Source: JAIPJO01 sp035269015 (GTDB lineage Bacteria > Patescibacteriota > Patescibacteriia > Patescibacteriales > UBA12465). Taken from it: DNA of 64,000 nucleotides. The stretch covers positions 1 through 64,000 of the forward strand of contig DATFJU010000031.1 of assembly GCA_035269015.1 (NCBI GenBank). Reading direction: 5' to 3'. Below, piece after piece: positions 22,372 to 31,853 of the stretch (position 1 is the first letter of the stretch; every line of letters begins with the position of its first letter). The notes beneath the pieces are model-generated. The model saw only the letters and a list, made by a program, of their open reading frames with translations. It made no database searches and had not been told where the DNA came from. Made by a program: the position numbers and the translations under genes.

Positions 22372-23301
22372 TTAATAATTATATATCCATTTACTAAGTT
22401 TTAACGAGTCATTGAATCTAGAAAATACAGTTTCAGAATTTAAAATAACAGTTATTAATTCTCCACTATTTTCATCATCATATAAGGCACTAAAGCAAAA
22501 ACCAGCTTCTTTAGTATAACCAGTTTTACCATTAATTATCTCTAAACTACTAGGTCCTAAATCATCTTCTAATAATATATTAGTTGACTCCACCTCTACC
22601 GTTTTACCTTGCTCTGTTTGAAAACTATATTTACTTTGATTAAGGGTGTTTTTAATAATCTCTTGAGAAAAGGCCTCTTTACTAAGCAGTGCTAACTCTC
22701 TAGCAGTTGACACATTACCAGAAGATAATCCAACGGAATCAGCAAAATGAGTTTCAGTTAAACCTAGCTCTTTAGCTTTGGCATTCATTAAATCAACAAA
22801 CTCTGCTTCAGTTAAATCTAAAGCATGTACTAGAGCTAAAGTAGCAGTATTGGCAGAGCTAACAAGCGAAACATTAAAAAGACTTTCTATTGTCACTCTA
22901 TCACCTAAAAATAAATGAATGCGACCACCTTCCCTTCTATCAAGATTTTTTATTTGATACACTCCCTTCCAATCAGGTTCTTGATCTAAAATTACCAGAG
23001 CTGTCATTAATTTAGTAATTGATGCTATAGCTTGTACTTCTTCAGCATTTTTTTCATAAAGAAAAACATTAGCTTCAGGATCATACAGCACTGCTCTTTT
23101 AGCTTCAATATTTATTTCATCTTCTTTATTTAAATAATTCTTTAAAAGCGGACTTTTTACAATCTTAATCTCTTGTTTTTGCTTATACTCACTTAAGTCT
23201 AAATTATCAATTAAGTTATAATTATCAATAACTGTAGGTGCTAACCAAGCTCCATTAATAGCTAAAAAGGTTATTATAGTAATTAAAATAGTTCCAAACA
23301 T
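22372..23301 (-). CDS. D-alanyl-D-alanine carboxypeptidase (peptidase S11)
   Basis: A 309-aa penicillin-binding-type enzyme. An N-terminal membrane segment or signal (~3-20) precedes the domain; the active motifs are SITK (Ser ~94), SAN (~149-151) and KTG (~259-261). It trims the terminal D-Ala of peptidoglycan stem peptides outside the cytoplasmic membrane and fits the mur genes at the right end of the window. The C-terminal beta domain of DacA is short or absent. Confidence 0.95.
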   Translation of the reverse strand: MFGTILITIITFLAINGAWLAPTVIDNYNLIDNLDLSEYKQKQEIKIVKSPLLKNYLNKEDEINIEAKRAVLYDPEANVFLYEKNAEEVQAIASITKLMTALVILDQEPDWKGVYQIKNLDRREGGRIHLFLGDRVTIESLFNVSLVSSANTATLALVHALDLTEAEFVDLMNAKAKELGLTETHFADSVGLSSGNVSTARELALLSKEAFSQEIIKNTLNQSKYSFQTEQGKTVEVESTNILLEDDLGPSSLEIINGKTGYTKEAGFCFSALYDDENSGELITVILNSETVFSRFNDSLKLSKWIYNY

Positions 23302-23312
23302 AGATTCTCTAA

Positions 23313-23909
23313 TTAATCATTAATCTTATCATCACTAACCTTTACTCTATTATCTTCACTGCTATCAGAATTTAAAGTACCAGCCAAAAAGTCACTGATA
23401 GTCTGATCTTTATTTAATCTTTCATAGTCAGGTAATTGCTCTATACTTTCAATACCAAGAAAACGAATAAAATCTAAACTAACATTATATATTTTGTCTT
23501 CCCCGCTAGCTGAATTTTTTTCTTCAATTAAACCACGAAGTAATAGGTTTCTAATAATTAAACTACAGTTAACGCCACGGATACGCTCTAACTCTGTTTT
23601 AGAAATAGGGCCTCTATAAGCAATAATAGTTAAAGCCTCTAAGCTAGGCTGACTAAGTTCACCCGAAGTTTCATCCTCTAAATACTTCTGAACTAATTTA
23701 GCATTATCAGCACTAGAGACCATTTGATATTTTTTGCTTTGCTCAATAATTTGTAGCCCTGATTCATTTTGATGATAAATATCTCTAAGCTCAATTAAAG
23801 CTTTTTTAATGGCTTTTTTGTCTTTAGTTAATATTTTATTTAAATCATTTAAACTAAGCGGTTTAGCAGCGATAAATAAAAGTGATTCAATTTGTGATTT
23901 TAGACTCAT
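23313..23909 (-). CDS. scpB: segregation and condensation protein B
   Basis: A 198-aa protein with the tandem winged-helix layout of ScpB (MSLKSQIESLLFIAAKPLSLNDL at the start; QPSLEALTIIAYRGPISKTELERIRGVNC in the second domain). It joins ScpA and SMC in the chromosome-condensing complex. It overlaps scpA by 4 nt, the usual coupling. The last ~30 residues are acidic and low complexity. Confidence 0.95.
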   Translation of the reverse strand: MSLKSQIESLLFIAAKPLSLNDLNKILTKDKKAIKKALIELRDIYHQNESGLQIIEQSKKYQMVSSADNAKLVQKYLEDETSGELSQPSLEALTIIAYRGPISKTELERIRGVNCSLIIRNLLLRGLIEEKNSASGEDKIYNVSLDFIRFLGIESIEQLPDYERLNKDQTISDFLAGTLNSDSSEDNRVKVSDDKIND

Positions 23910-24640
23910 AGGTTTTGCTGTTTATATGAAAATATATCTATTTCTCCAAATAAGGAGTGTTGTTTAAAATTTAACTGTTTTTGTTTAGCTAACTCCAGTA
24001 GTGCTAAAAAATTAACTATCACTTCCGTCTTATTGTTAGAACTATTAATTAAACTACTAAAACTAGCTTGAACATTCTTCTTTAAAAGACCTTGAATATG
24101 ACTTATCCTATCATCAATACTTAACATATAATCCATCCTATCTTCTTCAATTTTCTCAACCCTAGGCTCTAAGTTATTTAATATCTCTTGAAAAGTGGTT
24201 TTAATGTCATTAGAATTTAAATCTTTAGGAGGAATGAAAGATGAAAACTTTAAGAGTTGTTTTCTAGCTTGATTAGCCTTGAAAGGTTTAGCAAAAGAAA
24301 ACCTTTTACCCTGGGCTATCTTCTTAATATTTTCACTAGCAGAGATAAACTCTTTATACATCCTAAGTTGAATTTTTAAATCTTCAATACCTTCCTCTTC
24401 CTCGTCGTTATAAAGATAAGGTAATAATGTCTTTGATTTAATATACAGCAATTTAGCTGCTACCAATAAAAACTCAGCCATCTCATCAGGGCTAATTTTA
24501 TCATTATTATTTATATAATCAATATACTGATCACAAATATTTGCCAGGCCAATTTCAGTAATATCAAGCTCTTCTTTTTCAATTAAATTAAGGAGTAGCG
24601 CTAAAGGGCCCTGGAACTTTTCTAATTTAAATTCCATCAT
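23906..24640 (-). CDS. scpA: segregation and condensation protein A (kleisin)
   Basis: A 244-aa kleisin. The N-terminal SMC-binding part reads FKLEKFQGPLALLLNLIEKEELDITEIGLANI (typical F-x-GPL-LLL-LI). The middle is helical, and the C-terminal winged helix (~175-235) reads VIVNFLALLELAKQKQLNFKQ. The gene lies between the YbaK-like gene (2 nt) and scpB (4-nt overlap). Confidence 0.95.
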   Translation of the reverse strand: MMEFKLEKFQGPLALLLNLIEKEELDITEIGLANICDQYIDYINNNDKISPDEMAEFLLVAAKLLYIKSKTLLPYLYNDEEEEGIEDLKIQLRMYKEFISASENIKKIAQGKRFSFAKPFKANQARKQLLKFSSFIPPKDLNSNDIKTTFQEILNNLEPRVEKIEEDRMDYMLSIDDRISHIQGLLKKNVQASFSSLINSSNNKTEVIVNFLALLELAKQKQLNFKQHSLFGEIDIFSYKQQNL

Positions 24641-24642
24641 AA

Positions 24643-25350
24643 TTACTTTTTCTTTTTAGTGGCTGTTTTCTTTTTAGCGCTTGAAGCTTTAGTTTTTTTA
24701 ACTGTACTTTTTTTAGTAGTAGTTTTTTTAGGACTTTTTTTAGCTGTGCTTTTTTTCTTAGTAGTTTTAGTTGTGGTTTTTTTCTTAGGTTTAGCCTTAG
24801 TTTTAGGTTTACTTGAATTTTTCTCCATCTTTACTTTCTTTTTAATACCAAAACTATCTAAAACAGCATTTTCCATCTTCACAAAATCTTTTACAGCCAT
24901 CTCTACACTATGATTTAAACTACCTGATGAAAAAATAGCTTTCTTAGCTTTTTCTAAGTTCTTATCAACAATTACATTAACCTTATGAAGATTACCAAAA
25001 GCAGTTAAAGCTCCAGCTTTTAAATTAAGAGCTTTTTCCATCATTTTCTCTCCAGGAATCTTAATTGCTTTCACTTTTTTGTCACTTCCTTTTTCAATGA
25101 CTTTTTTTAATTTATTTTCATCAAGATTGTAGTCAGCCGGAAGAAGAATTAAATAATAATCCTTATCTGCTTTAACCAGTAGTGACTTAGCAATTTTATT
25201 AAGATCCTTCTTCATAGTTTTAGCTGCATCAATAGCAGTATAGACAGTTTTATGTTCTAAAATATCATGTTTGATACCTGCCTTTTCTAAATACCTTTTT
25301 ACATTAGCAGGAATCTTATCCTTTTTTTTGGGCTTATTTTGTTTAGCCAT
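24643..25350 (-). CDS. YbaK/ProX-type aminoacyl-tRNA deacylase with histone-like tail
   Basis: A 235-aa protein. Residues ~12-165 form a YbaK/ProRS-editing domain (YLEKAGIKHDILEHKTVYTA, KSLLVKADKDYYLILLPADY, GALTAFGNLHKVNVIVD, SSGSLNHSVEMAV), which hydrolyses mischarged aminoacyl-tRNA in trans. The last ~65 residues are almost purely Lys, Thr, Ser, Ala and Pro (KKKTTTK, KKSTAKK type repeats), like eukaryotic H1 or bacterial AlgP/HctB tails, and would bind nucleic acid. The tail is unusual for this family. The repetitive DNA of the tail also creates long open frames on the other strand, which I do not count as genes. Confidence 0.88.
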   Translation of the reverse strand: MAKQNKPKKKDKIPANVKRYLEKAGIKHDILEHKTVYTAIDAAKTMKKDLNKIAKSLLVKADKDYYLILLPADYNLDENKLKKVIEKGSDKKVKAIKIPGEKMMEKALNLKAGALTAFGNLHKVNVIVDKNLEKAKKAIFSSGSLNHSVEMAVKDFVKMENAVLDSFGIKKKVKMEKNSSKPKTKAKPKKKTTTKTTKKKSTAKKSPKKTTTKKSTVKKTKASSAKKKTATKKKK

Positions 25351-25425
25351 ATGTTTAATATTACTTATTATTATATGTATATTATAGCTTAAATATTGGA
25401 ATTAGTAAATTTATTAAATACTAAA

Positions 25426-25453
25426 CTAAAACCCGAACTTAATCGGGTTTTAG
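25426..25453 (-). terminator. intrinsic terminator downstream of asnS
   Basis: Perfect 11-bp stem CTAAAACCCGA / TCGGGTTTTAG with a 6-nt loop, ~34 nt after the asnS stop. The U tract is embedded in the stem flank. Confidence 0.75.
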
Positions 25454-25486
25454 TATCTATATTTCTTTTTTGATTAACTTCTCTTC

Positions 25487-26878
25487 TTAAAACTTAGCGT
25501 TCTTAGGAGTTCTAGGAAATGGTATCACATCTCTGATATTAGTCATGCCTGATAAATACATAATCAGTCTTTCAAAGCCCAGACCAAAACCAGCATGTTC
25601 AACTGATCCATACTTTCTTAAATCAAGATACCAAGAATATTCTTCCTCTGTTAACTCTGTATCTTTCATTCTTTGCTTTAAAACATCCAACCTTTCTTCT
25701 CTTTGACTACCACCAATAATCTCCCCTACTCCTGGTACTAGAAGATCCATAGCTGCTACCGTCTTATCATCATCATTTAATCTCATATAAAAAGCTTTAA
25801 TGTCTTTAGGGTAATCGGTAACAAAAACTGGTGAGTTATATACATCTTCACAAATATATCTCTCATGCTCAGTTTGCAAGTCAATACCCCACTTCACAGG
25901 ATATTCAAACTTCTTATCTGCTTTCTGTAAAATATCTATAGCTTCAGTGTAGGTAATACGTTTAAAGTCAGCCTCAAGAATCTTATTTAATCTTTCCTTT
26001 AAATTTGTGTCAATAAACTTATTAAAAAACTCCATTTCTTCTGGTAGCTCTTTTAAAACATAGTTTAAAAGATAAACAATCATCTCCTGAGCTAAGTCCA
26101 TGTCTTTTTCTAAGTCATAGAAAGCCATTTCAGGTTCTAACATCCAAAACTCACTAGCGTGTCTAGTAGTATTAGAGTTCTCAGCTCTAAAGGTCGGACC
26201 AAAAGTATATACATTTCTAAGACCCATAATCAGAGCTTCAGCATTCAATTGTCCACTAACAGTTAATCCTACCTGTTGACCAAAGAAATCTTTTGAATAG
26301 TCAATCTCTCCTTTATCTGTTTTTTCAGGATTACCTAGATCTAAGGTACTAACTCTAAACATCTCCCCTGCTCCTTCAGCGTCACTAGTAGAGATAATTG
26401 GAGTATGAACATAAGAAAAGTTTTTCTCTTGGAAGAATTTGTGAATAGCAAAACTAAGAACTGATCTAAGTCTAAATACTGCATTAAAGGTATTACTACG
26501 AGTTCTTAAATGTGAAATGCTACGCAAAAACTCAAAACTATGACGCTTTTTTTGCAATGGATAATCTTCTTCAGCTTCTTGATAGACCACTACTTCACTA
26601 GCTTTTAATTCAAATTCTTGCCCTTGAGCCGGTGACTTAACTAACACTCCTTTTACCTTAAGTGATGAACCAATATTTAATTTACTTAAATCTTCAAAGT
26701 TTTCTAATTTACTATCAATTACTACCTGTAGTCCTTTAAAGAAAGAACCATCATTTATTTCCATAAAAGCAAATTCTTTAGAACCGCGAACAGTTCTAAG
26801 CCAACCAGCTATTTCTACTTCTTTATCTAAGTATTCGCTTGTTTTTCTATATAATTGTTTTATTTCTATTATTTTCAT
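25487..26878 (-). CDS. asnS: asparaginyl-tRNA synthetase
   Basis: A 463-aa class IIb synthetase. An OB-fold anticodon-binding domain (~14-105, EIAGWLRTVRG) precedes a catalytic core with motif 2 (FRAENSNTTRHASEFWMLEPEM, Asn rather than Asp specificity pattern) and motif 3 (GFGLGFERLIMYL). It charges tRNA-Asn, whose gene lies at 17573-17644. It is 1 nt downstream of aspS, so both are co-transcribed, probably from the promoter upstream of aspS. Confidence 0.96.
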   Translation of the reverse strand: MKIIEIKQLYRKTSEYLDKEVEIAGWLRTVRGSKEFAFMEINDGSFFKGLQVVIDSKLENFEDLSKLNIGSSLKVKGVLVKSPAQGQEFELKASEVVVYQEAEEDYPLQKKRHSFEFLRSISHLRTRSNTFNAVFRLRSVLSFAIHKFFQEKNFSYVHTPIISTSDAEGAGEMFRVSTLDLGNPEKTDKGEIDYSKDFFGQQVGLTVSGQLNAEALIMGLRNVYTFGPTFRAENSNTTRHASEFWMLEPEMAFYDLEKDMDLAQEMIVYLLNYVLKELPEEMEFFNKFIDTNLKERLNKILEADFKRITYTEAIDILQKADKKFEYPVKWGIDLQTEHERYICEDVYNSPVFVTDYPKDIKAFYMRLNDDDKTVAAMDLLVPGVGEIIGGSQREERLDVLKQRMKDTELTEEEYSWYLDLRKYGSVEHAGFGLGFERLIMYLSGMTNIRDVIPFPRTPKNAKF

Positions 26879-26879
26879 A

Positions 26880-28673
26880 TTAATTGTTTTTGTTAATTTT
26901 CTTGATATGCAAATCTTTTAAATCTTCATCTGAAAATTCACTAGGACTACCGGTCATAAGGTCATGCCCTTGACCGTCTTTTGGAAATGCATATATATCT
27001 CTGATTGAATTTAAGTCTTGCAATACCATTAGTAATCTATCAATTCCAGGAGCATTACCACCATGAGGAGGGGCTCCATATGAGAAAGCTTTGATCATAG
27101 CTCCAAATTTCTCATCAACCTCTTCTTTACTATAACCTGCCACCTCAAAAGCTTTATACATAATCTCAGGACTGTGATTTCTAATACTACCACTAGATAT
27201 TTCATAACCATTTAAAATTAAATCAAATTGATAGGCTAAAATATCTAAAGGGTCCTTTTTATTCAAAGACTCCATACCCCCTTGAGGCATGGAAAAAGGG
27301 TTATGACTAAAATCTATTTTACCTTCTTCTAATTCACTATAATCATACATAGGAAAATCAACTATCCACAACCATGAAGCTAAAGAATTATCAGCCAGCT
27401 CAAACATCTCTGCTATTTTCACTCTTACAGCTCCCAATGACTCAGAGGCAACGCGCCAAGTATCGGCAGTAAAAAATATGATATCACCATCATGAGCTCC
27501 AGCTTCCTTAACTATTTCTTTCTTTTTATCCTCACTTAAAAATTTAGCTATAGGTGAGCTTATTTCATTATCTTTAATCATTAAATAAGCTAAGCCCTTA
27601 GCTCCACTTTTTTTAGCTGTAGCTGTTAAATCATCAATCACTTTTCTAGTCATAGCTTCTGCTTTAGAAACCACCAAAGCCTTAACTACACCTGAGCTCT
27701 CTAGTGCACTATCAAAAACTTTAAAACCACTATCTTTACAAACTTCACTTAAATCCTTAAGTTCTAAGGAATATCTTAAGTCAGGTTTATCAGTGCCATA
27801 TTTATCAATTGCATCATACCAAGGCAATCTTAGAAATTTACCTTCTCTATCTAAATTAATAATCTTTTTATTACTAAATTCAGTAGTAGCTGAAATCATT
27901 ACTGGCTCCATAATATCAAAAATGTCATCAAGCTCTACAAAACTCATTTCCATATCTAATTGATAAAATTCACCATAGTGTCTATCTTGACGAGGATCCT
28001 CATCTCTAAAACAAGGCGCTATTTGAAAATATTTATCAACTCCTCCCACCATTAAAAGCTGTTTAAACTGCTGAGGAGCCTGAGGTAAGGCATAGAATTT
28101 GCCAGGATGAATTCTTGAAGGTACTAAAAAATCTCTAGCTCCCTCTGGAGAAGAGTTTGCTAATATTGGAGTTTGTATATTTAAAAATCCTCTTTCTCTA
28201 AAATAAGAACGAAAGTGTTCAATAAATTTAGACTTTGTTTTAAGTAAATCTTGCAATTTTTCTCTTCTTAAATCTAAAAATCTATACTTCAATCTCAAAC
28301 TTTCATTGGCCTCCCCACTTTTAAGCTCACTTATTTCAAATGGTAAAGTTTCACAAGAATTAAGTATTTTTAATGATTTAGCTTCAATTTCAATATCACC
28401 ATTTACCATCTCTTTATTTATCATACCTTCCGGTCTAGTTAAGACTTCCCCTGTTATCTGTACTACCCACTCATGCTTCAATTTTTCAGCTTCTTGATAG
28501 ACAGCTTTATCCAAGTTTTCATCAATTTTAACTTGTACTAACCCATAATGATCACGCAAGGTTAAAAAAATTAGACCACCATGATCACGGCGATATTTAA
28601 CCCAGGCACAAATGGTAACTTCTTGGCCTGCTATTTCCTTGTTTAACTCAGATAAATTGTGTGTTCTTAACAT
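26880..28673 (-). CDS. aspS: aspartyl-tRNA synthetase
   Basis: A 597-aa bacterial-type AspRS. OB-fold domain (~15-105), catalytic core with RYRFLDLRR, motif 2 (FRDEDPRQDRHYGEFYQLDMEMSF) and motif 3 (GIDRLLMVL), and the ~100-residue GAD insertion characteristic of bacterial enzymes (~290-400, KSGAKGLAYLMI). Since AsnRS is also encoded, the enzyme probably need not be non-discriminating. A likely promoter lies just upstream (TTGTCA, 17 nt, TAGTAT in 28690-28720 on the minus strand). Confidence 0.97.
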   Translation of the reverse strand: MLRTHNLSELNKEIAGQEVTICAWVKYRRDHGGLIFLTLRDHYGLVQVKIDENLDKAVYQEAEKLKHEWVVQITGEVLTRPEGMINKEMVNGDIEIEAKSLKILNSCETLPFEISELKSGEANESLRLKYRFLDLRREKLQDLLKTKSKFIEHFRSYFRERGFLNIQTPILANSSPEGARDFLVPSRIHPGKFYALPQAPQQFKQLLMVGGVDKYFQIAPCFRDEDPRQDRHYGEFYQLDMEMSFVELDDIFDIMEPVMISATTEFSNKKIINLDREGKFLRLPWYDAIDKYGTDKPDLRYSLELKDLSEVCKDSGFKVFDSALESSGVVKALVVSKAEAMTRKVIDDLTATAKKSGAKGLAYLMIKDNEISSPIAKFLSEDKKKEIVKEAGAHDGDIIFFTADTWRVASESLGAVRVKIAEMFELADNSLASWLWIVDFPMYDYSELEEGKIDFSHNPFSMPQGGMESLNKKDPLDILAYQFDLILNGYEISSGSIRNHSPEIMYKAFEVAGYSKEEVDEKFGAMIKAFSYGAPPHGGNAPGIDRLLMVLQDLNSIRDIYAFPKDGQGHDLMTGSPSEFSDEDLKDLHIKKINKNN

Positions 28674-28730
28674 AATAACTGATTATATATACATACATAA
28701 ATACTATATTATTTTAATCTCTTTGACAAG

Positions 28731-29471
28731 TTAATATTTTCTTAAATACTCTTCTAATTGATATAATATATATTTATTACTAATATTTTTTAATTGCTTT
28801 AAGTCTGTTTTATTTATCTTGAGTAATTCAACTTTATCAAAACTATATTCATTTAAAAATCTCAAATATTTAATAATACTTGAATTAAGTTTAATAATTG
28901 GCCCTGTAAGTTGACTATGATCACAAGCTAAACTAGCTTTATCTAAATTAAAATGATTTACACCCTCGCTTACCCTCTTCTTACAATAATAACAAGTATA
29001 TAAATTAGGTTTATATCCTAAAATACTAAGCAACTGCCACAAAAAGGATAAATAATACATTTCTAATTTACTAATATCATTGTTTTGAGTCTGATTTAAA
29101 TGATCTAAAAAATTCATTAACAAGTAATATAGATCTTCATCTTGTACTTTAGTATTAACCAACCTATTAAAAACATACATAGCCTTACCGGCGATTTGTA
29201 GTTTATTAAAATCTTCACGAACATTAAGATATGATTTATTATTTTTAGCAGCACCAATATAATCAAAACTTCTACCACTTACCACCATTAAATTAGCAAG
29301 GTTAAATATCTGTAAATGACCACCTAATTTAGAACTAGATTTCCTAGCACCTCTAGCACTTAAGACTAACTTACCTTCTTCTTTGCTGTAGATAGTGATT
29401 AATAAGTCTTGTTCTTTGTAAGAGTCAGATTTTAAAATAATGGCGCTGATATTTTTAGTGCTTTCTCTCAT
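28731..29471 (-). CDS. recO: DNA repair protein RecO
   Basis: A 246-aa protein with an N-terminal OB fold (SAIILKSDSYKEQDLLITIYSKEEGKLVLSARGARKSSSKLGG), a helical C-terminal domain and the zinc-binding Cys pair CYYCKKR with Cys downstream (ASLACDH). It loads RecA together with RecR. It overlaps ruvX by 4 nt. Confidence 0.92.
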   Translation of the reverse strand: MRESTKNISAIILKSDSYKEQDLLITIYSKEEGKLVLSARGARKSSSKLGGHLQIFNLANLMVVSGRSFDYIGAAKNNKSYLNVREDFNKLQIAGKAMYVFNRLVNTKVQDEDLYYLLMNFLDHLNQTQNNDISKLEMYYLSFLWQLLSILGYKPNLYTCYYCKKRVSEGVNHFNLDKASLACDHSQLTGPIIKLNSSIIKYLRFLNEYSFDKVELLKINKTDLKQLKNISNKYILYQLEEYLRKY

Positions 29472-29836
29472 ATTGTCTCTAAATATGATTCTAGAATAAT
29501 CATAGCTGACACTGAATCTCTAGTGGCCTTTATTCTCTTACCTGCTAATTTGTCAGCAGATATAGAGCTCAGTCTTTCATCAACTAGTATTAAATCATGA
29601 TTAATATCACTTGCTAATTTATTTTTAAAACCATTAAAATTCTTAGATAAACTAGCCTGACCTGACATGCTTATAGGATTTCCCAATATCACTTTATCAG
29701 GCTCTTCTTCTGCAATTATCTCAAGTAATTCACTATAACTAGAGGCAATGCTAAGAGGCATAGCTAATTTAGGTTCGTCATTTCCCACAGCTACTCCAAT
29801 TCTTTTTTCTCCCCAATCAATAGCTAAGTATTTCAT
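29468..29836 (-). CDS. ruvX: Holliday junction resolvase-like protein RuvX (YqgF)
   Basis: A 122-aa RNase H-fold nuclease with motifs LAIDWGEKRIGVAV (first Asp), VILGNPISMSGQ and LVDERLSS (acidic residues), and a D at the C-terminus (TRDSVSAMIILESYL). It acts in pre-16S rRNA processing and is grouped with Holliday-junction resolvases. It overlaps recO by 4 nt. Confidence 0.93.
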   Translation of the reverse strand: MKYLAIDWGEKRIGVAVGNDEPKLAMPLSIASSYSELLEIIAEEEPDKVILGNPISMSGQASLSKNFNGFKNKLASDINHDLILVDERLSSISADKLAGKRIKATRDSVSAMIILESYLETI

Positions 29837-29854
29837 ATAAAAGTAATATTAAAA

Positions 29855-30673
29855 TTACAGGTTAGTTATAATCAAAGGATCTGAATCAGTAATAGCTAAA
29901 CTGTGTTCATAATGAGCGCTTAATTTAGAATCTTTAGTAACATAGCTAAAACCATCATCACCTTCTTTTATTTGGTGTGTTCCTAAAGTAATCATGGGCT
30001 CAATAGCAATTACCATCCCTTCTTTTAATTTTAAGTTTAAAGGATGCCTATCACCAATATTATAATTAAAAATGTCAGGCTTTTCATGTACCTCATGTCC
30101 AACACCATGACCTACTAAATCTCTAACTACACCATAACCATATTTATCAGCTATAGCCTGCACAGCTTTACCTATGTCATTAATAGTATTACCCACTCTA
30201 GCAGCATTAATGCCAGCGCTAAGACAATCCTTGGTAACGCTCATTAACTGCTTAGCCTCCTTGCTAATCTTTCCCACTGCTACAGTTCTAGACATATCAG
30301 TATAATAACCTCCACCAAGAGAATGAGGGTTAATAATTCTATCATGACTCCCCTCAAAAGGCCACTCCATACCTACATCTACACTTATAATATCACCACT
30401 TTTAAGCTCTCTAGCTGGTATTGCTGGTCCATGAACAATTTCTTCGTTTACAGAAGTACAAAGAGCGCTGGGAAAATATGAGTCAGCTCCCATAGGATGA
30501 TGTTTAAAGGCAGGTCTACCACCAGCCTTTAATATTTCAGAATTAGCAAACTCCTCTAAGTCTAAGGTGGTAATGCCAGGTTTTACCATTTTAACAGTTT
30601 GATCTAAAATATTAGCTAATATTTTACCGCCTTCTCTTAAAACAGTTATTTCTTCCTTAGTTTTTATTATCAT
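29855..30673 (-). CDS. map: methionine aminopeptidase
   Basis: A 272-aa type I MetAP. The dimetal ligands are in SVDVGM (Asp), YTDMSRTVAV (Asp), GHGVGHEVHE (His), IAIEPMI (Glu) and HYEHSLAI (Glu). About 15 residues are inserted between the first two Asp motifs (PFEGSHDRIINPHSLGGGY region), which I do not see in E. coli MetAP. It removes the N-terminal Met of new proteins. In many bacteria map follows secY and adk; here an exchanger gene separates it from secY and adk is not present. Confidence 0.95.
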   Translation of the reverse strand: MIIKTKEEITVLREGGKILANILDQTVKMVKPGITTLDLEEFANSEILKAGGRPAFKHHPMGADSYFPSALCTSVNEEIVHGPAIPARELKSGDIISVDVGMEWPFEGSHDRIINPHSLGGGYYTDMSRTVAVGKISKEAKQLMSVTKDCLSAGINAARVGNTINDIGKAVQAIADKYGYGVVRDLVGHGVGHEVHEKPDIFNYNIGDRHPLNLKLKEGMVIAIEPMITLGTHQIKEGDDGFSYVTKDSKLSAHYEHSLAITDSDPLIITNL

Positions 30674-30740
30674 ATATTTATTTTTTTATAGTTATATTAA
30701 ATATTTAATTACTTAAAATTTATATATAAAGATCAATATA

Positions 30741-31721
30741 TTAACCTCTAATTCCTAAAAATACTAGATAGAAAACATAAATACCAAGTAATATTAACCC
30801 CTCTCTTTTAGTTAATACATTCTTTCTACCTGCATAAATAAGAGGAACCAAAAGAATAGTTATTGCGATAAGAAGAATTAAATCTATATTTAAAGTAGAA
30901 TTATAGGCAATTGGAAATATTGTAGCACTTAAACCTAAAACCCAGAGTAAATTAAAAATATTAGAACCAACCACAGCTCCTACTGCCATATCTGCTTCAC
31001 CCTTCTTAGCAGCTATAAGTGAAGCAGCTAACTCAGGTAATGATGTACCAATGGATATAATTGTTAAACCTATCAAAGCTTCACTAAGACCAAAATAAGT
31101 AGCAATTTCCACAGCTCCACTAACAATCCATTCACCACCAAAATATAAACCAACAATACCTAATAAAATTAAAAGTATTGATTTATAGTTTTTGCGTTCT
31201 TTTATATCTTCCTCTTTAGAAACCTTAAATTTGGGTAATACTTTTAATCTCTCCTTTTTTAAGGTAAAAGTGTAATAAACGAAAACAATAAAGAATAAAA
31301 GAAGAATTAAACCATCAATTCTAGTTAAAACATTAGGACCTAATCCATCAATTAAAGAATCATTCATTAAAAAACCTACCGCTAATATAGCTAACAAAGA
31401 AAAAGGAACCTCTTTATTAATAGTATTCTTCTTAACTACTAAAGGTGTAACCACGGCTGTAGCACCTAAAATAAGTAAAGTATTTGAAAAATTAGAACCT
31501 AAAATATTACCAACAGCAATATCAGGACTACCACCTATAGCTGATAAAGCACTTACCAAAAGCTCCGGTAAAGAAGTACCAAAAGCAACAATTGTTAAAC
31601 CAATCATTATTGATGAAAATCCATATTTTTTAGCTATAGAAGAAGCTCCATCAACTAAAAAATCAGCTCCTTTAACTAAAAATATAAACCCTAAAATAAA
31701 TAACACAATTTGCACTATCAT
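30741..31721 (-). CDS. K+-dependent Na+/Ca2+ exchanger-like membrane transporter (YrbG family)
   Basis: A 326-aa inner-membrane protein with ~10 helices arranged as two inverted repeats. Each repeat carries the alpha motif: GLTIVAFGTSLPELLVSALSA (~42) and GLTIISIGTSLPELAASLIAA (~222). This is the CaCA superfamily (sodium/calcium exchanger). It exports Ca2+ or a similar ion using the Na+ or H+ gradient. It is inserted between secY and map. Confidence 0.93.
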   Translation of the reverse strand: MIVQIVLFILGFIFLVKGADFLVDGASSIAKKYGFSSIMIGLTIVAFGTSLPELLVSALSAIGGSPDIAVGNILGSNFSNTLLILGATAVVTPLVVKKNTINKEVPFSLLAILAVGFLMNDSLIDGLGPNVLTRIDGLILLLFFIVFVYYTFTLKKERLKVLPKFKVSKEEDIKERKNYKSILLILLGIVGLYFGGEWIVSGAVEIATYFGLSEALIGLTIISIGTSLPELAASLIAAKKGEADMAVGAVVGSNIFNLLWVLGLSATIFPIAYNSTLNIDLILLIAITILLVPLIYAGRKNVLTKREGLILLGIYVFYLVFLGIRG

Positions 31722-31789
31722 ATCTATTAAATTTATTTTAATTTAAATATATATTCTAATTATAACATATATATTTTACTATGCTAAGT

Positions 31790-31815
31790 AAAAAAGCCTT
31801 AAATGAAGGCTTTTT
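31790..31815 (-). terminator. intrinsic terminator of the ribosomal protein array
   Basis: Stem AAAAAGCCTT / AAGGCTTTTT with a 5-nt loop and T6 on the minus strand, ~40 nt after the secY stop. It closes the long r-protein transcription unit. Confidence 0.85.
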
Positions 31816-31853
31816 ATATGTCAATATCTTATTTATCTCTAAATATTAATTCA

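Noticed and set aside
24659..24913. Hydrophobic membrane-protein-like ORF on the plus strand opposite the YbaK-like tail
   Set aside because: It is the reverse complement of the Lys/Thr repeat tail, which automatically gives Leu/Val/Phe-rich frames.
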